From assembly GCF_910592395.1 (NCBI RefSeq), contig NC_088309.1, positions 25,732,599 to 25,796,598 of the forward strand: a DNA stretch of 64,000 nt, written 5' to 3'. The DNA comes from Lineus longissimus. Lineage: Eukaryota > Nemertea > Pilidiophora > Heteronemertea > Lineidae. The translations under genes were made by a program, and so were the position numbers. The notes beneath the pieces are model-generated. The model made no database searches. It saw only the letters and a program-made list of their open reading frames with translations, and was not told the origin of the DNA. This document shows positions 1-16,100 of this stretch, in pieces (the first letter of the stretch is position 1; every line of letters begins with the position of its first letter).

Positions 1-508
1 GCTATGTATATATTCCCCTTTAATTTGAATTCAGTGGGATGACGGCCAAGTGTGAAGGGTTTGATTCATTTTGACCGTTGTTCAGTATATCCCCTGCCAA
101 TTTCCAGTCAAACTGATACAATCTGTGTTCACTCAATCTTGTCTAGAGGTTGTTTCTTCTCCAGGCAATGGCTTATATGTGACAGCTTGAGAAAAAGATA
201 AATTATGATGAACATGATGGCATTTAAACGTTAGAGAAAGATAATCAGAACTAATTTGGTTATCAATCTGTGCTTCGTTATCACCCACCATGGGTTGTTC
301 TTTAGTTGAAAGTTGTGAAATGTTATTAAGACAGCGTATTTCAGTCTAAAAAATGCCGAGCTGGTGATGGAAATGTCTGAAAGCTGTGTGATTGTAGCAC
401 ATGGTAGGCTACCACTACCAGCGGTCAGACACTGCTGCTAACCATAGGTGACAGCATGGTAGCAGCAACCCTAGGAGGCTTTTTTCAATGCATTGTGCTT
501 CTCCATTT

Positions 509-526
509 GGGGGGGGGGGGGGGGGG
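509..526 (+). repeat. poly-G homopolymer (18 G)
   Basis: An uninterrupted run of about 18 G lies in the intron preceding the first visible GRK exon. It may be length-variable or an assembly-uncertain tract. Confidence 0.9.
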
Positions 527-1136
527 ATTCAGGGTGAGTAGGTTAGAGTGGTGGTTGTATCTGTTGGTTTTATTCTGGTCAACCAACCCTTTATGAGAGC
601 CAGCGTGAGTTAACACCCATTTATCGCCACAGACCATTTTGTATGCAAGTCAGACGAGTATTCAATCACTTTGAGGTGTCTGACAAGTAATAGCTTGATG
701 GTAGAAGAGTGGGCCGGCAATCCAAGTATCTGTCGTTGGAATCCCAGTTGTTGCAGCTTGATTTTTCTGTTGACCAGCGTTATAGCAACTCATATTTATC
801 ACAATGAGTTATCTCAGTCAAAGCAGCTGCTTAATATCAGCCTCGTCAAAAGTTTAGTGGGTGTATTCTATTCTCTTTCATTTCCCTCTTGTTGCCAATC
901 TATCTCATCCAATTACAATTTGCGAGTAGTTAATGAAATATTCATTGTGCCATTTAATTGCTGAACCAACTGACAATGAGGTGTATGTAATACTTGATAA
1001 CACACTACAGTGGAACCTCCCTTAGTCAGCACCTCTCTATTAAGGTCACCCTCTCTTTTGAGGACACTGCATTCGATACCAGATTGGTTGTTTACATTCA
1101 ATTTTAGTGTGATGTTTTCTCTCTTTCTCTTTGCAG

Positions 1137-4100
1137 CCATATATTGAAGAAATATGTAATTCATTAAGAGGACATATATTTGAAAAATTCTTAGAAAGGT
1201 AAGTTTTTCCTCAAAACTTTCATAAGAGTTGATCATTGGTTACTGACCAGTCTATAATGCTTGATGGATAAATGGATTAAATCTCGCCCAGAAAACGTAC
1301 TGGGCATACCATCTCTTCTATCTAGAACATACCTCTATGTGGGTGCACTATGGGTTTATTAATCCATAGATGAGCCCTCTGGTGAGGTCCCCATGAACCA
1401 GCCTCATGATGAACTTAGTCAAATAGGAAGAGCTCCGTGTTTAGGTGCCTTGAGAAGTTAATGTTCCTCTGCAGTCACGCGCCTGTGGATTTCATCAGAC
1501 GGTTGTCGTTGCTCTGGGCCAATCTAGCGTAATGGCCCATTACTGACTCCTCTCTATGAATATGAGAGCAGTGATTAGATTTGCTAACCTGTATTCTATC
1601 TCAGAGAGCATTCCTAGGGCTGGGGATTGAATGGGTATAGGTGTATTGTTCTTGGAGTTGTCATTATCTTGGCTGAATCGGGCATCATGTGACTTCCAAG
1701 GTGGCAGATTCTTAATCGCCTAGGTTGCAGTGTAACAGCTCTCTCATGATGCATACTCCAAGAGCTTCAGCTTGGAATCAAGGACTGGTGGCCAATGTGC
1801 CCTTGTTCTGGTGGCTGCTGCTAGGTGGAGTATTCAGGCATAGTTTCTGTCGCAGGAGGCTTTCTGACATTACTGGCTTACTTACTGATCCAATCTGTGC
1901 AGGTGTAATTCAACGCTGAGCAACGATTTTCAGTTAATGACCTCAGATTACCCCTTCAGACCATCAACTCTTCAGCCATCATTTGCCCCAGGGGAAACAA
2001 ATTGGCGCCCAATTTCATTACTGATATAGCAGTACTGATCTCGTGGTTGTTGGGATAAGTTAACTATAGCTGCATCATTAGCCATTTGATCATGCTATAC
2101 ATGTCTGGAGACTGAAAAAATTGGCGTGTTTTCCAGGTTATTTGTTTCTGTTGTGGTGTCTTTAATTGCCAATGTCAATCACACCAGTGCAGCAGATTTG
2201 AAATTTGAAGCATAGGTGACTGAAAAGTAACCAGCCTCTCAGGAAAGAGTGTCGTGTCATGGCCAAGAGTCTTCACTCCCCTGCCCTGAGAAAAAGGAGA
2301 CAGCGCTGCCCCGTTAAATCAGTCTCCTAGCCAACAAACCGTCTGCAGTACCCCTAATGACAAGGATACTGCGAATCATCCTACAAAAGCATTTGATCAG
2401 CCTAAATACTGGTTCATAATTAGCTCTAGTGGTGTTGTAAAAAGCAATGCTATGACTGAGTACCAGGATCCAAGCTAAATGAACGCGTTGCTTGGTAACG
2501 CTTTTAGCGAAAAGTTGAGAAATTTATCATTGCACGGCAATGGCTCCGATCATGCGTGCTATGGTGTCTCATCTTTTTCTCCATTTCTGAGATAAGATTG
2601 AAGATGAAGGGAGGGCGTCGTGTGATCTTGTAAATCAATCATCACGGCATTGCCTTTAATTTCATTATCTTATGTAACCATGAAATTGTCGCCTTATCTG
2701 TTAATTGAAGGCCGAGCTGTGTCATTAACACCATCACCAATAGTGTTGATTCCATTGTAAAAAAACTTCATTTTGCCACTGGTGTCATATTTACAGAGAT
2801 AAAAGTGGCAATCTCTTTGACTGTAGTGCTTGTCACAACTGCACAAAGAGTGTGTGGGCTTTATTTAGATTGTAAAATTGATGGGTCACTTGTTGGCAAG
2901 TCTTGTATATTGAGTTGGTTTTCCTCATCATGCCAAGAAATTTGGCCGTTCTCTCTTATAGCAGGTTGCACATTAAGAAACTAATCAGATATGCCGCGAC
3001 TTACTCTGTGGAAATTATGCTACTTACGAGCCACGTTACTGAAAGTAGATGGCGGCTGCTCGAGGACATGAATCACATGATAAGAGACGTTACCGGTGTG
3101 GCGAACAGGTTGCGTTGTCAGCACTGAAAGCATGATGGGATACCTGTGTCATAAAGCTGCGATGGAAATTCGTTAACCCGCTGTGCATTGCTGGTGAAAG
3201 AAATCATGATTCATTTGGAAGTGAGAAATATGGGGCCGTCTCAAAACTGTTTCATGAAATAAAGACTAAATGTGCATAATCTCACTCTTGACCCCTCCTA
3301 GTACTGAGGCTGCTCTCTGAATCTTCCTAATCAATTCTTTATTTCTTCCATTTTCAGTGAGAAGTACACACGATTTTGTCAGTGGAAAAATTTAGAGCTG
3401 AATATACAAGTAAGTATGACTTTGGAACAAATCACCATCATCATAAAAATGAAATCCTGCTGCTGTATAGCATCCTCAAAGACAGACTTCAGACTTAAAA
3501 GGAGTATAAAAATGTGTGTGACAGCATGAGTAAATACCAGCTTTGAGACCCACAGTCTCGTGGAGATACATCCTTTGGCAACTTGGCTGTTTGTTTGAGA
3601 CCAGATCCTTAAGTGTGCCTCAATATTGCCTGTTAGTCGTGATCAATTCTTGTCTCTTCCTCAGCTGTCTCCAATCTTTCCTCTTCATTCCGAATGCGTG
3701 CACAATGTTCATTTCCTTCAACAGAATCTCGATTTTTGCACAATAACATTGTTAATCACTGCTGAATTATTATTGCTACCATTCAGAACCAGTGGGCTCG
3801 AATATGATGATGTTATGGCAATCTGGAGAATTAGATTTCGTCGTCAAATGAGATTATGGAAATGAGATTGTTTTCTGTTATGTAGAACATCCATGGGCAA
3901 AATTGTTATGAAGAAGTATTGCCTTATCCAACTTAACATGTCCTCCTGACAAAGATCACTACAACAGCATAGGCTGGAACCCGTGTGGCTCTCTCAGCTG
4001 TTGGTTTAATTTTGATTCTCACCTATTGAAACAGATTACAAAGCCTGTAAAAGTGACTACTTTAGACAATTGTTGTGGTGGAAGCCAACTCTATGCCTAC

Positions 4101-7100
4101 TTCAACCTAAGCCATTTCAAGGCACTGTGGCACAGATGCCAACTTAGATTTAGAAGCTTTATAGTGTATTGCTGAATATGAAATATGGCAATCTGCCCCA
4201 TGACCAAGCCACTGAGCTGAGGCAGTCTAGATCTTCTGGTGAGTGGGTGGTGATAGATATAGAGCTATTCAGAAAATTAGAATATTACCTTGATTTCCGC
4301 AATCATGCTTGGCTCACCGAGCATGAATATTACAGTGACCTCCCTCAAACACTCAGACCTGTGTCCCTCACTGGCTGGAGAAAGTGTAAAGATCTTTAAG
4401 TATTTTGAATTCTGTTTCGCTGTGAATCCACTTAGCAAATGGGTTTTCTGAATCTGGTTGACAGTTCATGGTTCACTTGGGATTATTTCATTAAATATTA
4501 CATATCTTGCCTGAGTGCTTTGATATGAGATGACACTTTACTTGAAAGGGTTGGTAGTAGTCTTCATATCCTCGGGGAATAGACTCGCTGGAGTGTCAGA
4601 AGATGTCAGAAACTCATACTCTTGGTGAGATAAATGATTTAGGTCTTCTCCATTCTTAATAGGTGTTTCTGTCAATTATCAATATAGGTCCTCTTTTGTC
4701 TTCTTCCTATCTTGTCATTATGGTGTCATGTCCCTTCAAGTTCTCTGCCGAAGTGGAGACGATATCCCTTCACTGTCCACTGAGATTTGGGCCTTTTGCT
4801 TGACGTGGCAGATGCAAGAGTTACAAGGAATCTAAGCTCTACATCTCATTCAAAGGACAAGCAATTGGGGTCAGGTACCGTGCCCAAGATCACAAACGAT
4901 ATGTCAGTGCGTAATGCTACTCCTCAGTCCTTCAACAGCATCCCCCCTCTTGACAGTTAACATGTTTACATTCAGGACGCTATGACCTCCACTTCTTCTC
5001 AATGTACAGCAAATCAATATACAGCTATGGCCACAAATACATTAATTGTCAATTCACATCGATCGGCCCGATCTCTGATTTCTGTCCCAACATCTTTCTG
5101 ATTTTATGGGACCAATATTCATGATTATGACCTGAAGATATGTGCAATGTGACTGCCTGAATCCAGATCGGCTGCCAGCGACATGACCCTAGTGGTAACC
5201 ATAGGAACACCAGATAGCCATCATAGTCTATAGCGTTTTGGTATTTTTATATACAGGGATGCTCCCGTTTCCTTTCGTACACCCACATGTCTGGGGGAGG
5301 TAAATCTATTAGGGGCCCGGGGGAAATCTCAACCCAAAGCAGAATCCGATCATCTTCTGAATAAATTTTGTTGGCTCTCATGTTCACAAATTCCTTGGCT
5401 CTAAAGTTGCTTCATTGAATTTAAAATTTGGGTTCTTATTGGAAAAAAGGGGTATTTTGAGGATTTTGGCAAATTTTTGTAGTTAGGTCCCAGCGCCAAC
5501 ATACTTCAACCTCCAATGGCTAAGACTCCCATGTTTTATTACCCATTCCAGTTTAAAAAGATAAAATGTTAGTCACTTCTACATTTGCAGGACTCCAAGA
5601 AGGTAAGGTGACAACTGTTTAGGGTCTCAGGCTTTGGCTCCACTATCCCTGTGAGATATCTAATCCTTCCACTGCTATTAGTTATTAGCATTTTAACATC
5701 GCTGTGGCTGTGGATTTCAATAATCTTTTATCAAACTTTCATTGGTGGGTTTTGTCTTTCTTCTCGCTTGGGACGCTTTGTTGTTTTGGGCTTCATATAC
5801 TGAAAATGGGTCGCGATGTTTCCCTCTGTCTCTGTCGCTGATCCGGTTTTGGTGCTTTCTGTGGGTGTGGTTCACGGCAAAAACAGTTGAAGGATAGCCC
5901 AGGGTGAAGGAGTCACTTTCTATTACCCACTTGACTCTAGACTCAGTCTCAAAAGAATTTCATGCAACTACTGCCAAATCTGGGGAAGGGTGAAATCAGG
6001 TAGATTGGATATATTAGTTTGTCCACCAAGACAGAAACTGAAAACATCAGATTCAGAATCTTTCTCTTGACGTTCTATGACGGTTTTCCTCACACAAGTG
6101 CAGTTGGAAAACTGTAAGAGTTATTGACAGATGTACAGAAATAACTTAAACCTGATACCATATAGTTGCCTATATCAAGTAGACAAAGATACGTTGCAAA
6201 AACTTATCGAGTGAACAAATTCAAGTCGCACTGAAATAGTCTTGTTACATCTCCTAGTATCGAATCCTATACGGTGCTTAGTCTAAGTGCTGGATCTAGT
6301 GTATGCCGCCGGAGATCCTGTGTCAGTTTCAAGAACCAGCACGACACGATATCATTCCACCATGAATATCTATATTCAACCCATTGTTCGGGGAATGGTA
6401 CATTTACGTTGATGATTTCTTCAGGGAAGATCGAATAAAGTGATATCATCACTCTCATCCCCCGTCTAAGCGACTGCTAAGAGTGGATAATATTGATGGG
6501 GTGCTGGTGTGCATTATTTGTGTCTGAATATAGCTCAATTCGTTTTCTATGACCCAAGACTTTGGTACACTTGATTTGGCCTCCTTTGAGGTTCCACAGT
6601 AGTTCAGACGCATAGACTGATCCTGGTGAAGTCAGCAGTCAACTGTCAGCAGAGTGTGCTTGTCTGGTCCGTGTCTTCTGGCCAGACCTGGTTCCCCTCG
6701 GCAGCATGGAGATGTCAGTCTCGGAGAATGTGAAAGGGGGTTTGCTCCCTGAATTCCAGTATCGACAGTAACAATCTGGTGAAGTTACTATCCCAATGTG
6801 ATAAGACGTTGGTTTCAGGTATCAACAGGGGCAGTCTGGTGTACTTGATGTGATTCAGCTGGCTGCCTGGGAGACAGTGTCGAGCTGGAGAGGGAAGGTG
6901 AAGCTCCTTTTCAATTTAGTTGGTTGTGTCGCTTAGGGTGCATGCAGCGTCTTACTGTCTGGTTTCTCCATGATTCGCTGTGGAATCTAACCCTCATTGT
7001 GAATTCAGTATCGTTGGCCAATTATTCAAACTGTTGGTGTCGGTCTGGTCATTCCCATCAGTATTTAGAGTTGGGGAAAGAGTTAAATGACACTTAGACT

Positions 7101-10100
7101 GTTGAAATCCCTCGGGGCACAATCAAACACGATCTCCCATTAGTGGCTGACAAGAACTGGAACTTCAGTTGTCCAAGCTGCTGGCTGAATGATCCGAATC
7201 ATAGTGTTGCCAAGTTAACTGATGTGGCCTCGCTTCAGGGCATTCTACCCACATAACCAACAGTTAATACAAATAGCCTGAAATTCACATGAATATTTTA
7301 TTTTGTACTCCTCCACAGAGTACAATTTGCTTCAATTTGCGTGGTTTGAATTACCTGTACTTACTTATTGATAATAACCAACTTGGCAAATTGAGCCAAC
7401 ATTGGCGAGACAGGCAAAAGCTACTTCCTTTGGCACGGTTTATCTGTTTTTTTTATCAATTTCACGCTTCAGAACTAGGACCAAATTGAGCTATTGGTTG
7501 CTGGTACTGTTTACCAACCTTGGCATATTTGTATAAAGACACCTTGAATACTGGGTACGGATAAAAACTGACCATAGCTATGTTTTAAGAAAGAAACATC
7601 CGACAAAGATAACATATTACCGACGATGATGTACCATTGTTTCTTTCAGAATTGAAGTAAATGCATTCCAACATTCTTCAGACGTCAGGCCCATCAAACC
7701 TCCTTTATATTTTAGCCATTTAGGAGAAAGGCTTTTGAGCCCTTTTCTGAAAAAAGGTCTGTGTGATCCTTTTATTCATATGTGTCAACATTTATACTTA
7801 TGACTTTTCAATGTCTTCTTTTGCAGTTAACAATGAATGATTTCAGTGTACATAGGATTATAGGGAGAGGAGGTTTTGGAGAGGTCTACGGGTGTAGAAA
7901 GGCAGACACTGGTAAAATGTAAGTAAACACACCGTGATTGTGTGATCATTGTTAAAAAAACATATCACGCAGTTCAATATCAAACGAACTACATCACTGA
8001 ATCCTGTAACTTGGGACACCAGCACACAGGTCAATATCAATGTACTGGGCTTTTATTCAACTGTATCCATTGACTCCACTTAGCAATCCATACTATCATC
8101 ATTTAATAAATAATCCATTTGGCTGTTCAGTTCGGGAGTACACCTCCACGCTTTTGATTGAAAGTCCTTTGAGGCCAAAATCACCAAATTCTTTAATCAA
8201 TGGAACGATCAGCAAAACGATAAATCTGTCAGTGGTGATTGATTATCTACACTACCCTGGATACAATGGACTCACTCTAATAGTGGTTCTGGTGGGTCAA
8301 AGCTGGATTAAATATTGGCCGCGCGTGCTGCAGATTTCCCGCATCGAATTTAGATTTCCTCTGAGGCTGTTGGCCGATCAGACGAGTATTCTGTTGAAGT
8401 CGTTAGGTGGCTGCAATCTTTTTTGTGCCAGCTGTGACTGGTATTGGCAAGCTGCCACACTTTTAAAACGAATACATATACAGGTTGAACTTATGGATAA
8501 TAATACGTGTAATCTAGCATCATCTTTCCTGCTATTTTAATACATAAAAGTCATTTCTGTTAAGTGGCCAATTGCCTGTTACGTCACAAGTACAATGTGA
8601 TAATTGGCTAACAGTGGTCGGAAATGAGGGTTATTGTGATGAACACACGCAGTAGTTACAGGTGAATGTCAGATTCACAAGTGTTTGTTGTGGGGGTCAT
8701 ACTATTGGTACTGTCATGACGAGTTTAATAATAGCAAGACTGATATCATCAGTGTTAAGAAAACGTCATGTTGGTTGTCTGGTTTGGTTGCTTTTACTGT
8801 TTGTTAGCAGTGTCTTCCCTGACTGTTTCATACATGTCCGGCCGACGTGTTTGGCGCCACCTATGAGCAGACAGGTTAAAAAAATTGATAACAAATTATT
8901 TTTTCTTCCAAATATTTTTTCACTTGAGACCAAAGACAGCATCTTACCCGATCAAAAACAGGCCGTGCTTTGGCACGTAGAAAGGCGTTGCAATCAAAGA
9001 GCCTTGTGTGTCGAGATGCCAAGACAGGCACTGAGGAGCCCCCTGAGGCCACTAAGAGTTCGACTGACATTTTAGTGTTGATGATGATCAGTTTGCTCGA
9101 ATACCCTGGATTTTTATCCCCCATTTCCAATCTCGGATGCAGATCAAGCCGCAGATGACAATCACGTGACAAGACAATACTGATGTTTGTTTGTTTTCAG
9201 GTATGCAATGAAGTGTTTGGATAAGAAAAGGATTAAGATGAAAGGTGGAGAGACCTTGGCCCTCAACGAACGCATAATGCTGTCTCTAGTCAGTACAGGG
9301 GTAAGTAAACATAGTCGAAATGACACTGGCCAGCAGGTTAAAGGCAGAGTACAGGCAGAAGCCAGGTGGGCCAGGTTAAGTTACACAAAGCTGTCCATAG
9401 TTGTCTCTTCTATCTCACAGTACATCGGAACTTGTAGCAGCTGGGTTGTTTGGTCCCCTGGCCTCATCACACAGTACATCAGAACTAGTTGTGCTTATAC
9501 AAGGAATATATTATGGTTGAGTCAAACATGACCCTCACTGTCCGTATCAGTCGCCCAAAGACCACCTGATTTGTATTTTTTGTGTCTTTTCTCATTCATT
9601 TCTATTTTGTGCTTTCAGGAGGGTAGCCCGTTCATAGTGTGTATGACATATGCATTTCAAACCCCCGAGAAGCTATGTTTTATCTTGGACTTAATGAATG
9701 GAGGAGATCTCCATTATCATTTATCTCAACATGGTGTGTTCTCAGAGAAGGAGGTCCGGTTTTACGCTGCTGAGGTTATCTTAGGGCTTGAACACATGCA
9801 CAATAGATATGTCGTATATAGGGATTTGAAGGTAGGATATGACTTGAAGTTTATCCAAAGATTGCAAAGCGATTGGGACTGACTCGCCCAATAAACCTTT
9901 TAGTCTCAACGTGAGTCTCTGCCAATGTCCAGAACACAATTTTCTCACAAAAGAAATGTTTTCTCAAACCAAAGGTCTCGTTGAGGCTATTCACAACAGA
10001 GATCATCGCACCAGTTGAAGGTGGTCGTTTGAAGCCAAAAAAAACCTAAATATGGCCACAACAAACTGAAGAACATGTGGTTTCATCTCCTTGTCTTTTG

Positions 10101-13100
10101 CTTGCAGCTGGTTTGTTGTGTCCGTCACCGGCTTTTACTGACTGGTGCAATGTCCCAGCCAGTCATTCTCATAAAAGGATTCTGGTATGATCCCAGTCAC
10201 TCTCAATGTTTTCTTCCATTTCAGCCTGCCAACATACTATTAGACGAAAATGGGCATGTGAGAATTTCAGACTTGGGTCTAGCCTGTGATTTTTCAAAGA
10301 AAAAACCTCATGCAAGTGTGTAAGTATGGGGAAAACAATCATTAACCGTGAACGAATGTGAATATAGCATCTAGTCTGATGACAATTCCACTTGCTCGAT
10401 TCTGTAGGGAATCTCTCCATTTTGCCAGGAATAGCTTAATAGATTAATAAGACATTTCCTGCTGTTGTCATGGTAACCATTATGTTCCAATTAAAGGTAT
10501 AATCGGGTGTGACTGTCCATCAAGTGAGAACCGCCTGTGGGAAAATTACTCTGTGAGTGGCCGCTTAGGCAATGTCACCCGAAGCTCAAATTATTGCATT
10601 TGGATGGGAAAAGCAATTGTTGCAATACATTGTATGTTTTGGCAGTGGGTAATACTCCATCTATGTGAACCCTGATGACAGCAAGGTTCTTAGCTTGACT
10701 CATTATTGATACGGGTGTGGTTGATTAGGATTGAAAGCTGAAAGACCTGTGTGATAAAAAACCATGTGATCCCTTGCAAGAACAACTATTTCCTCAGCTA
10801 GACTACTTGCGGGGATTGACGTTGAAGGGGAATGATTATATTAAAAACTTTGATCATAAAGCAAGGTCTGCCTTTAACTACAAATGGGACCAAAGATTCT
10901 CAGGTGGGAGGTGTCATTGTCGACAACCCATTGGCCTTAAATGTCAACTTTTCAACGAAATCAGTAAAAATGTATTTCGATATTGTATTCTAGGGGTACG
11001 CATGGCTACATGGCACCAGAGGTCCTTTCTAAAGGAACGGCGTACGACTCCAGTGCCGACTGGTTCTCATTCGGCTGTATGTTGTACAAGTTATTAAAAG
11101 GGTAAGTCAATGCACTACATCAAGTCCTTAGGTAAGACACTTCACTGTTAGGAGTGAAGTTGATGCCTTTAAACCAGTTAGTTGCCATTTTGGATTTGGA
11201 GATGAAATCTAGTGTTGACAAGATTATTTGAACGAACATAGTTTCAAGATGAGTACTGAGTAAAGTTGATTGGAATAAAGGCATTTTTTGGTTCTCGTGA
11301 ATACTTATTGCTCTCAGTTTGGTAATCGTTCTTTTATTGAATACTTGAGTATACAATTGCAATCTGCATCTGTCTTCTCTTTCCTTTTCAGTCACAGTCC
11401 TTTTAGACAGCACAAGACGAAAGACAAACATGAAATAGATAGGATGACGATGACAATGGTATGTAGTTCCTAGTTGTACTGTAGGTGGTGCCACTCAGGT
11501 CTCTCTTTCACTTCATGTTGTGCATAACTCCCCTATGACCATACACTACCGCCCTTACTAGGCTTATTTACCGTAAACAAATGCAGTTGGGCAGCAATTG
11601 AATTTGGTGTGACTAGCAAATGGTAAAATTGGGACGCTTGCAGGATCCAGCCCTGTGATTCAGTGGGGAGAGTTTAGCGTGAGAGGATAGCCTGAAACCT
11701 GAGCAGATCAGTTGGTCTTCAGCAATAACACTTTATAAGGAATCAATCGGACCCCACCCTAGTAGTAATCTACATCTATATATTGGCATGTTAATATCTC
11801 ACACTAATCAATAGATAATCATGGGGGAACTACATGTAGATGTATACAGGGTGACCCCAAGAATGCTAACCTTCAGAAATGTTGATAGAATTTAAAATAT
11901 CCTAGGTGTCATAGTCATTTCAGGCCAGTTGAGGGCACAGCACAGAATCCAAGTAAAACACTCATAGTTTAAAAGCAGAAGCTCATTGTGTTGATTTGAC
12001 TCATGTTATGGTCACCCTATTATAATATCCAGGGTCATTCGGACGTAGCATTATGCAACTTTGGCTATTGGATAATGAATTATAAATACAAACAGTTATC
12101 ACATACATATAATGTGGTATATGTAGTATGATCGTAAGGGCGATCGGTAGGAGAGGAAATAACTTTTCATCATCATGTTTCTGCTGTACACAATCATTAC
12201 AGTCCAGGTTATTTTTAGTGTATTTCATTCTGATTCATATCATTTGTCGCAAAAACCCATATTTAACTCTATTGACCAATCTGTGGCCAGTGTACTGTAT
12301 CGCGGGCCCAGGTAATTTTATTTTCATCATAAGGAAAAGTCATCCCCAGTCTGACAAGTTTATCAGTATTCTGGTTGGATCCACACCACAGATATATGTA
12401 GCGTTCCTCATTGGATTCTAACGCAAATCCCGTGAAACCATAAGCTATGATTTATAGGAAGTGGGCAATTGTTTATGTTCTAGAACACATCAGCTATCCC
12501 CTGTAGACATATTGGCTAACACTAATTGGATCATTTACGCTCATGAATATGATTTAAAGCTCTATACTCTGTTTTCTAGGGAGCATAAATGGTTGAAGTT
12601 GGGGTCCCTTAATATTTTTGTTGCACCTCTTACTGTACTTAACAACCCATTTGTATATGTTGTGGTTGAACCAAGTCCCGACCCTGGTGTGAATGTAAGG
12701 TAAAGTGGGGAAAAGCTAGCCTATTCTCACTCTCGTAAGTTATAATAGAACCAATGGAAGGGCTATCTTTCCCCCGCTTAACATGTACATCATCAACATG
12801 TTCTGCAGATTCTTGGAATCATATTCAGTGGACATTTGGAACATGTTCTTGTGTGATGTGTTCCACAATACTAACCAATTTCAGTGGTATTCTCCGCCTG
12901 CTATGGTTTGTACATATATCGCGCTTTTGCCTTTCATTTTCATGGATTTTTAGGTGACTTCAGCGCCAAGCTCCCACAATCCACCTCAGCTTCTCTGGGT
13001 GGATCTTGGGTGTGGCACGGTAATGCTAAAACCATTACCTGAGAAAGCTGTCCTCAGATGAAGCATCCGTAATTTCGGCACCAGGTTTACAGTACATGTA

Positions 13101-16100
13101 TATTGCTCTTGCATTAAAACATTGTTGATTCTCTGAACCAATGTTTTGATACCCAATCTTTTTATCTTCTAATGCTAAAGCAGAATGTAAGTATTGAACC
13201 CCAACTAAGCGCAGTCATTGTCAATTCATTTAGTTCTAGTTCTTGTCATGTATTGCAAATATATGCCGCAGTTTAGATACTTGTATGCAGGTTCAATGTT
13301 GTACGCATATCATCATGCTAAGGTTCTCAATGCATGAAGTTGTGGGGCTATCCTGATAGTTTTATTACCCCTCAAGCATTACCCAAGCTAAATCAGTTTT
13401 ATTTGCCAAAGTTTTGTGTACTGTTTATAGTACAACTCTGACATTTTCTGATATTGACCACAGAGTTTAAAATAACGCTCTTTGATTAGGAATGATGCAA
13501 GGATTGAATGAACTTGTCCGGTCCAATTTTGATGAAGGTTAACGTCTCAAACTGTCAGGGATTCTCAGCAAGTGCCATGGAGGGTAGAACTTGGGCTGTT
13601 TTGTCAGGGATTTGTTTGTTGAAGAGGATCATGGTCATGAGACACAGTACAGATAACATCAATAATACTGAATCAGGAATGTAGAGGCTATGCAGTGATG
13701 TCTCTGAGCACCCAATTTGGACTTCAGCCCTTATATAACTGGTAACATCGCATCAGACAGATCTGGTCATACTTCTTGAACATCACTTAGGAGACACCCC
13801 CTCCCAACCTTATGATAAACTTCTTGCAATGATGCTATTTGAATAACAAGATTGACATGTATGTTATTATCACAATGTAACCCTGGTGTCCGTAGGTGTC
13901 TGTCACCTCCTGCACTTAGCTGTAACAATTGACGATGACTGCCTCCACGGATCCGTAGTTATTGTGAGTTTTGACATTAGATAAATGAGTAGATTGAATA
14001 TGTGGTACATCATGGTGAATTGTTCATCTGTAGCATGCCGGTAACAACAAAACATCTATTCGTACATGTATGGTCTTGTCCATATGGTTTGTTCTTATTT
14101 CAGAAACGGTTTGTCTCCACCATTTTTCTCGTTGTTAAGTGAACATATTGGTCAATCGGGTAGAAAAAGTATTGACATTCCATACACTACCCTTTGTGAA
14201 ACCCAAGACGCAATTGTGGCGTCCGTTATAGAGAGTCCACCTACTACATGTCCCTGAGGGATATCTGTCTACCACAGACTGAACAACATTGTAGTTCCTG
14301 TCTAGTACATGAAAATGAGACTATTATTAGGATCAGCATCTGCATCTTTCGAGTTATTTGTAGTGACATCTCATGATAAGATAATGAACTAAATCATCAA
14401 CTTCTGTTGAAATTCAAGTATGAAGTCAGAGAACTTATCTGCTTGTCCTACCTGTCTTCCTGAGGTTGAGGGTGGTAGAATTGTGTTAAATGAAAACTAT
14501 AGATACGGCATTTAGAATGATCAACAAAGCTGCTTCGTTCACATTGCAATATTGATGTTGTCATAGCAGTTTGGGTCACTAGATTTTTGTGCCTTATTTG
14601 GATTTACTGTAAACCCTTTATTTTCACAAGCCTAAAATTGTTGTGATTTTCGTCAATCGTGCCAAAATGTTCCATCGTGATGGTTGTTTTATCATTGGAA
14701 AATGGACGAATTTGCAGAAAAAGATCAACTCAACATCTGTCGCCAACTCAGGGTCGTGAAGATAAAGGTGTTTTATAGTAACAAGCATATGGCTATAATT
14801 GTCTATTTACTGAGTATCCATTATTTGCATTGGTACATTTTCTTCTGTTTTTCAGTATCAATTTATAATTTTTTTGCTAAATAAGTGCATTTCTGAGGCG
14901 AGGGAGGCAGATCTCTCATGAGATCAGACCTTACTTGTTGCATCTTGCTTTGTTGTCCATTTATGTGTATTTACTGGGAGGGATTTCTTTCCATAAGTTG
15001 GTAACCTTTACACCCCCATTTCCCTGTAAAGGCTCTTCTTGTTGTTGTGTACGAGGAAGAGTCCATTAGGGAAAGGGGATGTAAATTTTAGGTTTTTAAA
15101 ACTGTACTTGTTTTGTCCTTTATCTGATCATGAAGACGGCCCGTTATGTTCTCATTATGAGTGAATCAACTATGCAATCAGTTTCATCATGATGTCACAA
15201 GCCCGCAAAATTCGTCCATGGTAGCGTAAAAAAGTGAGAGTGGTTAAGCTCAGACTGGTTATCGGTGTTATTAAAGGAGGGCATGCCATTTGACGTGGTA
15301 TTTTAGAAACTGTCTTCGGGACAATTCAGCATACTACCAAAGGCAAAGGTAAATTCTATGCCATTCTTAAATCCCGGCTGTCTCCTTACAGAATGTAGAG
15401 TTCCCCGATTCGATGTCCCCGGAGATGAGATCGTTGCTAGAAACCCTGTTGAAGAGAGAGGTGGAGGAGCGACTGGGCTGCATGGGCCGTGGGTAAGTTT
15501 GCATATTGCAGGAACTAGGACCGTGTTGAGTCATCATTAGAGATGAAAATGTTCATGTGTGAGCATGTTGAGAACAATTCTTTCTATTTCTTTGGAATTG
15601 AAGTGACATGTTTCACTATTTCTCTCCCCCTAGGGCGTTGGAGTGCAAGGAACATCCCTTCTTTAAGGGTCTTGATTGGAACCAAGTCTACCTCCAGAAA
15701 TACCCCCCTCCATTGATACCTCCACGAGGGGAGGTGAACGCTGCCGACGCATTTGACATCGGTTCATTTGATGAAGAGGACACGAAGGGCATCAAGTTGA
15801 CGGAGTCTGACCAAGACCTGTACAGGAATTTCCCACTTGTTGTATCCGAGCGATGGCAGCAGGAGGTCGCCGAGACGGTATTCGATGCAATCAACCAAGA
15901 CACGGATAAAATTGAACAGAAGAGGAAAAACAAACCAAGAATAGATGATGTGGATGTTGGTAAGTGGACTCAAGATCATTGAAACATCTTATCACTGAAA
16001 TGGTACCATTCTGCTCAGGATCAGGATGACGAGCCCTTCAAAGTCAAGGATGTTATATTTCACCCTGACGGTCATGACTAGAACTGTCAGGAATTATTAA

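Noticed and set aside
8040-9172. ORFs of 98-166 residues on both strands in GRK introns
   Set aside because: They lie in the intron between the 7827 and 9201 kinase exons, have no domain resemblance and lack splice support; likely chance.
11120-11494. 124-residue minus-strand ORF
   Set aside because: Antisense to the GRK exon at 11392-11458, without features of its own.
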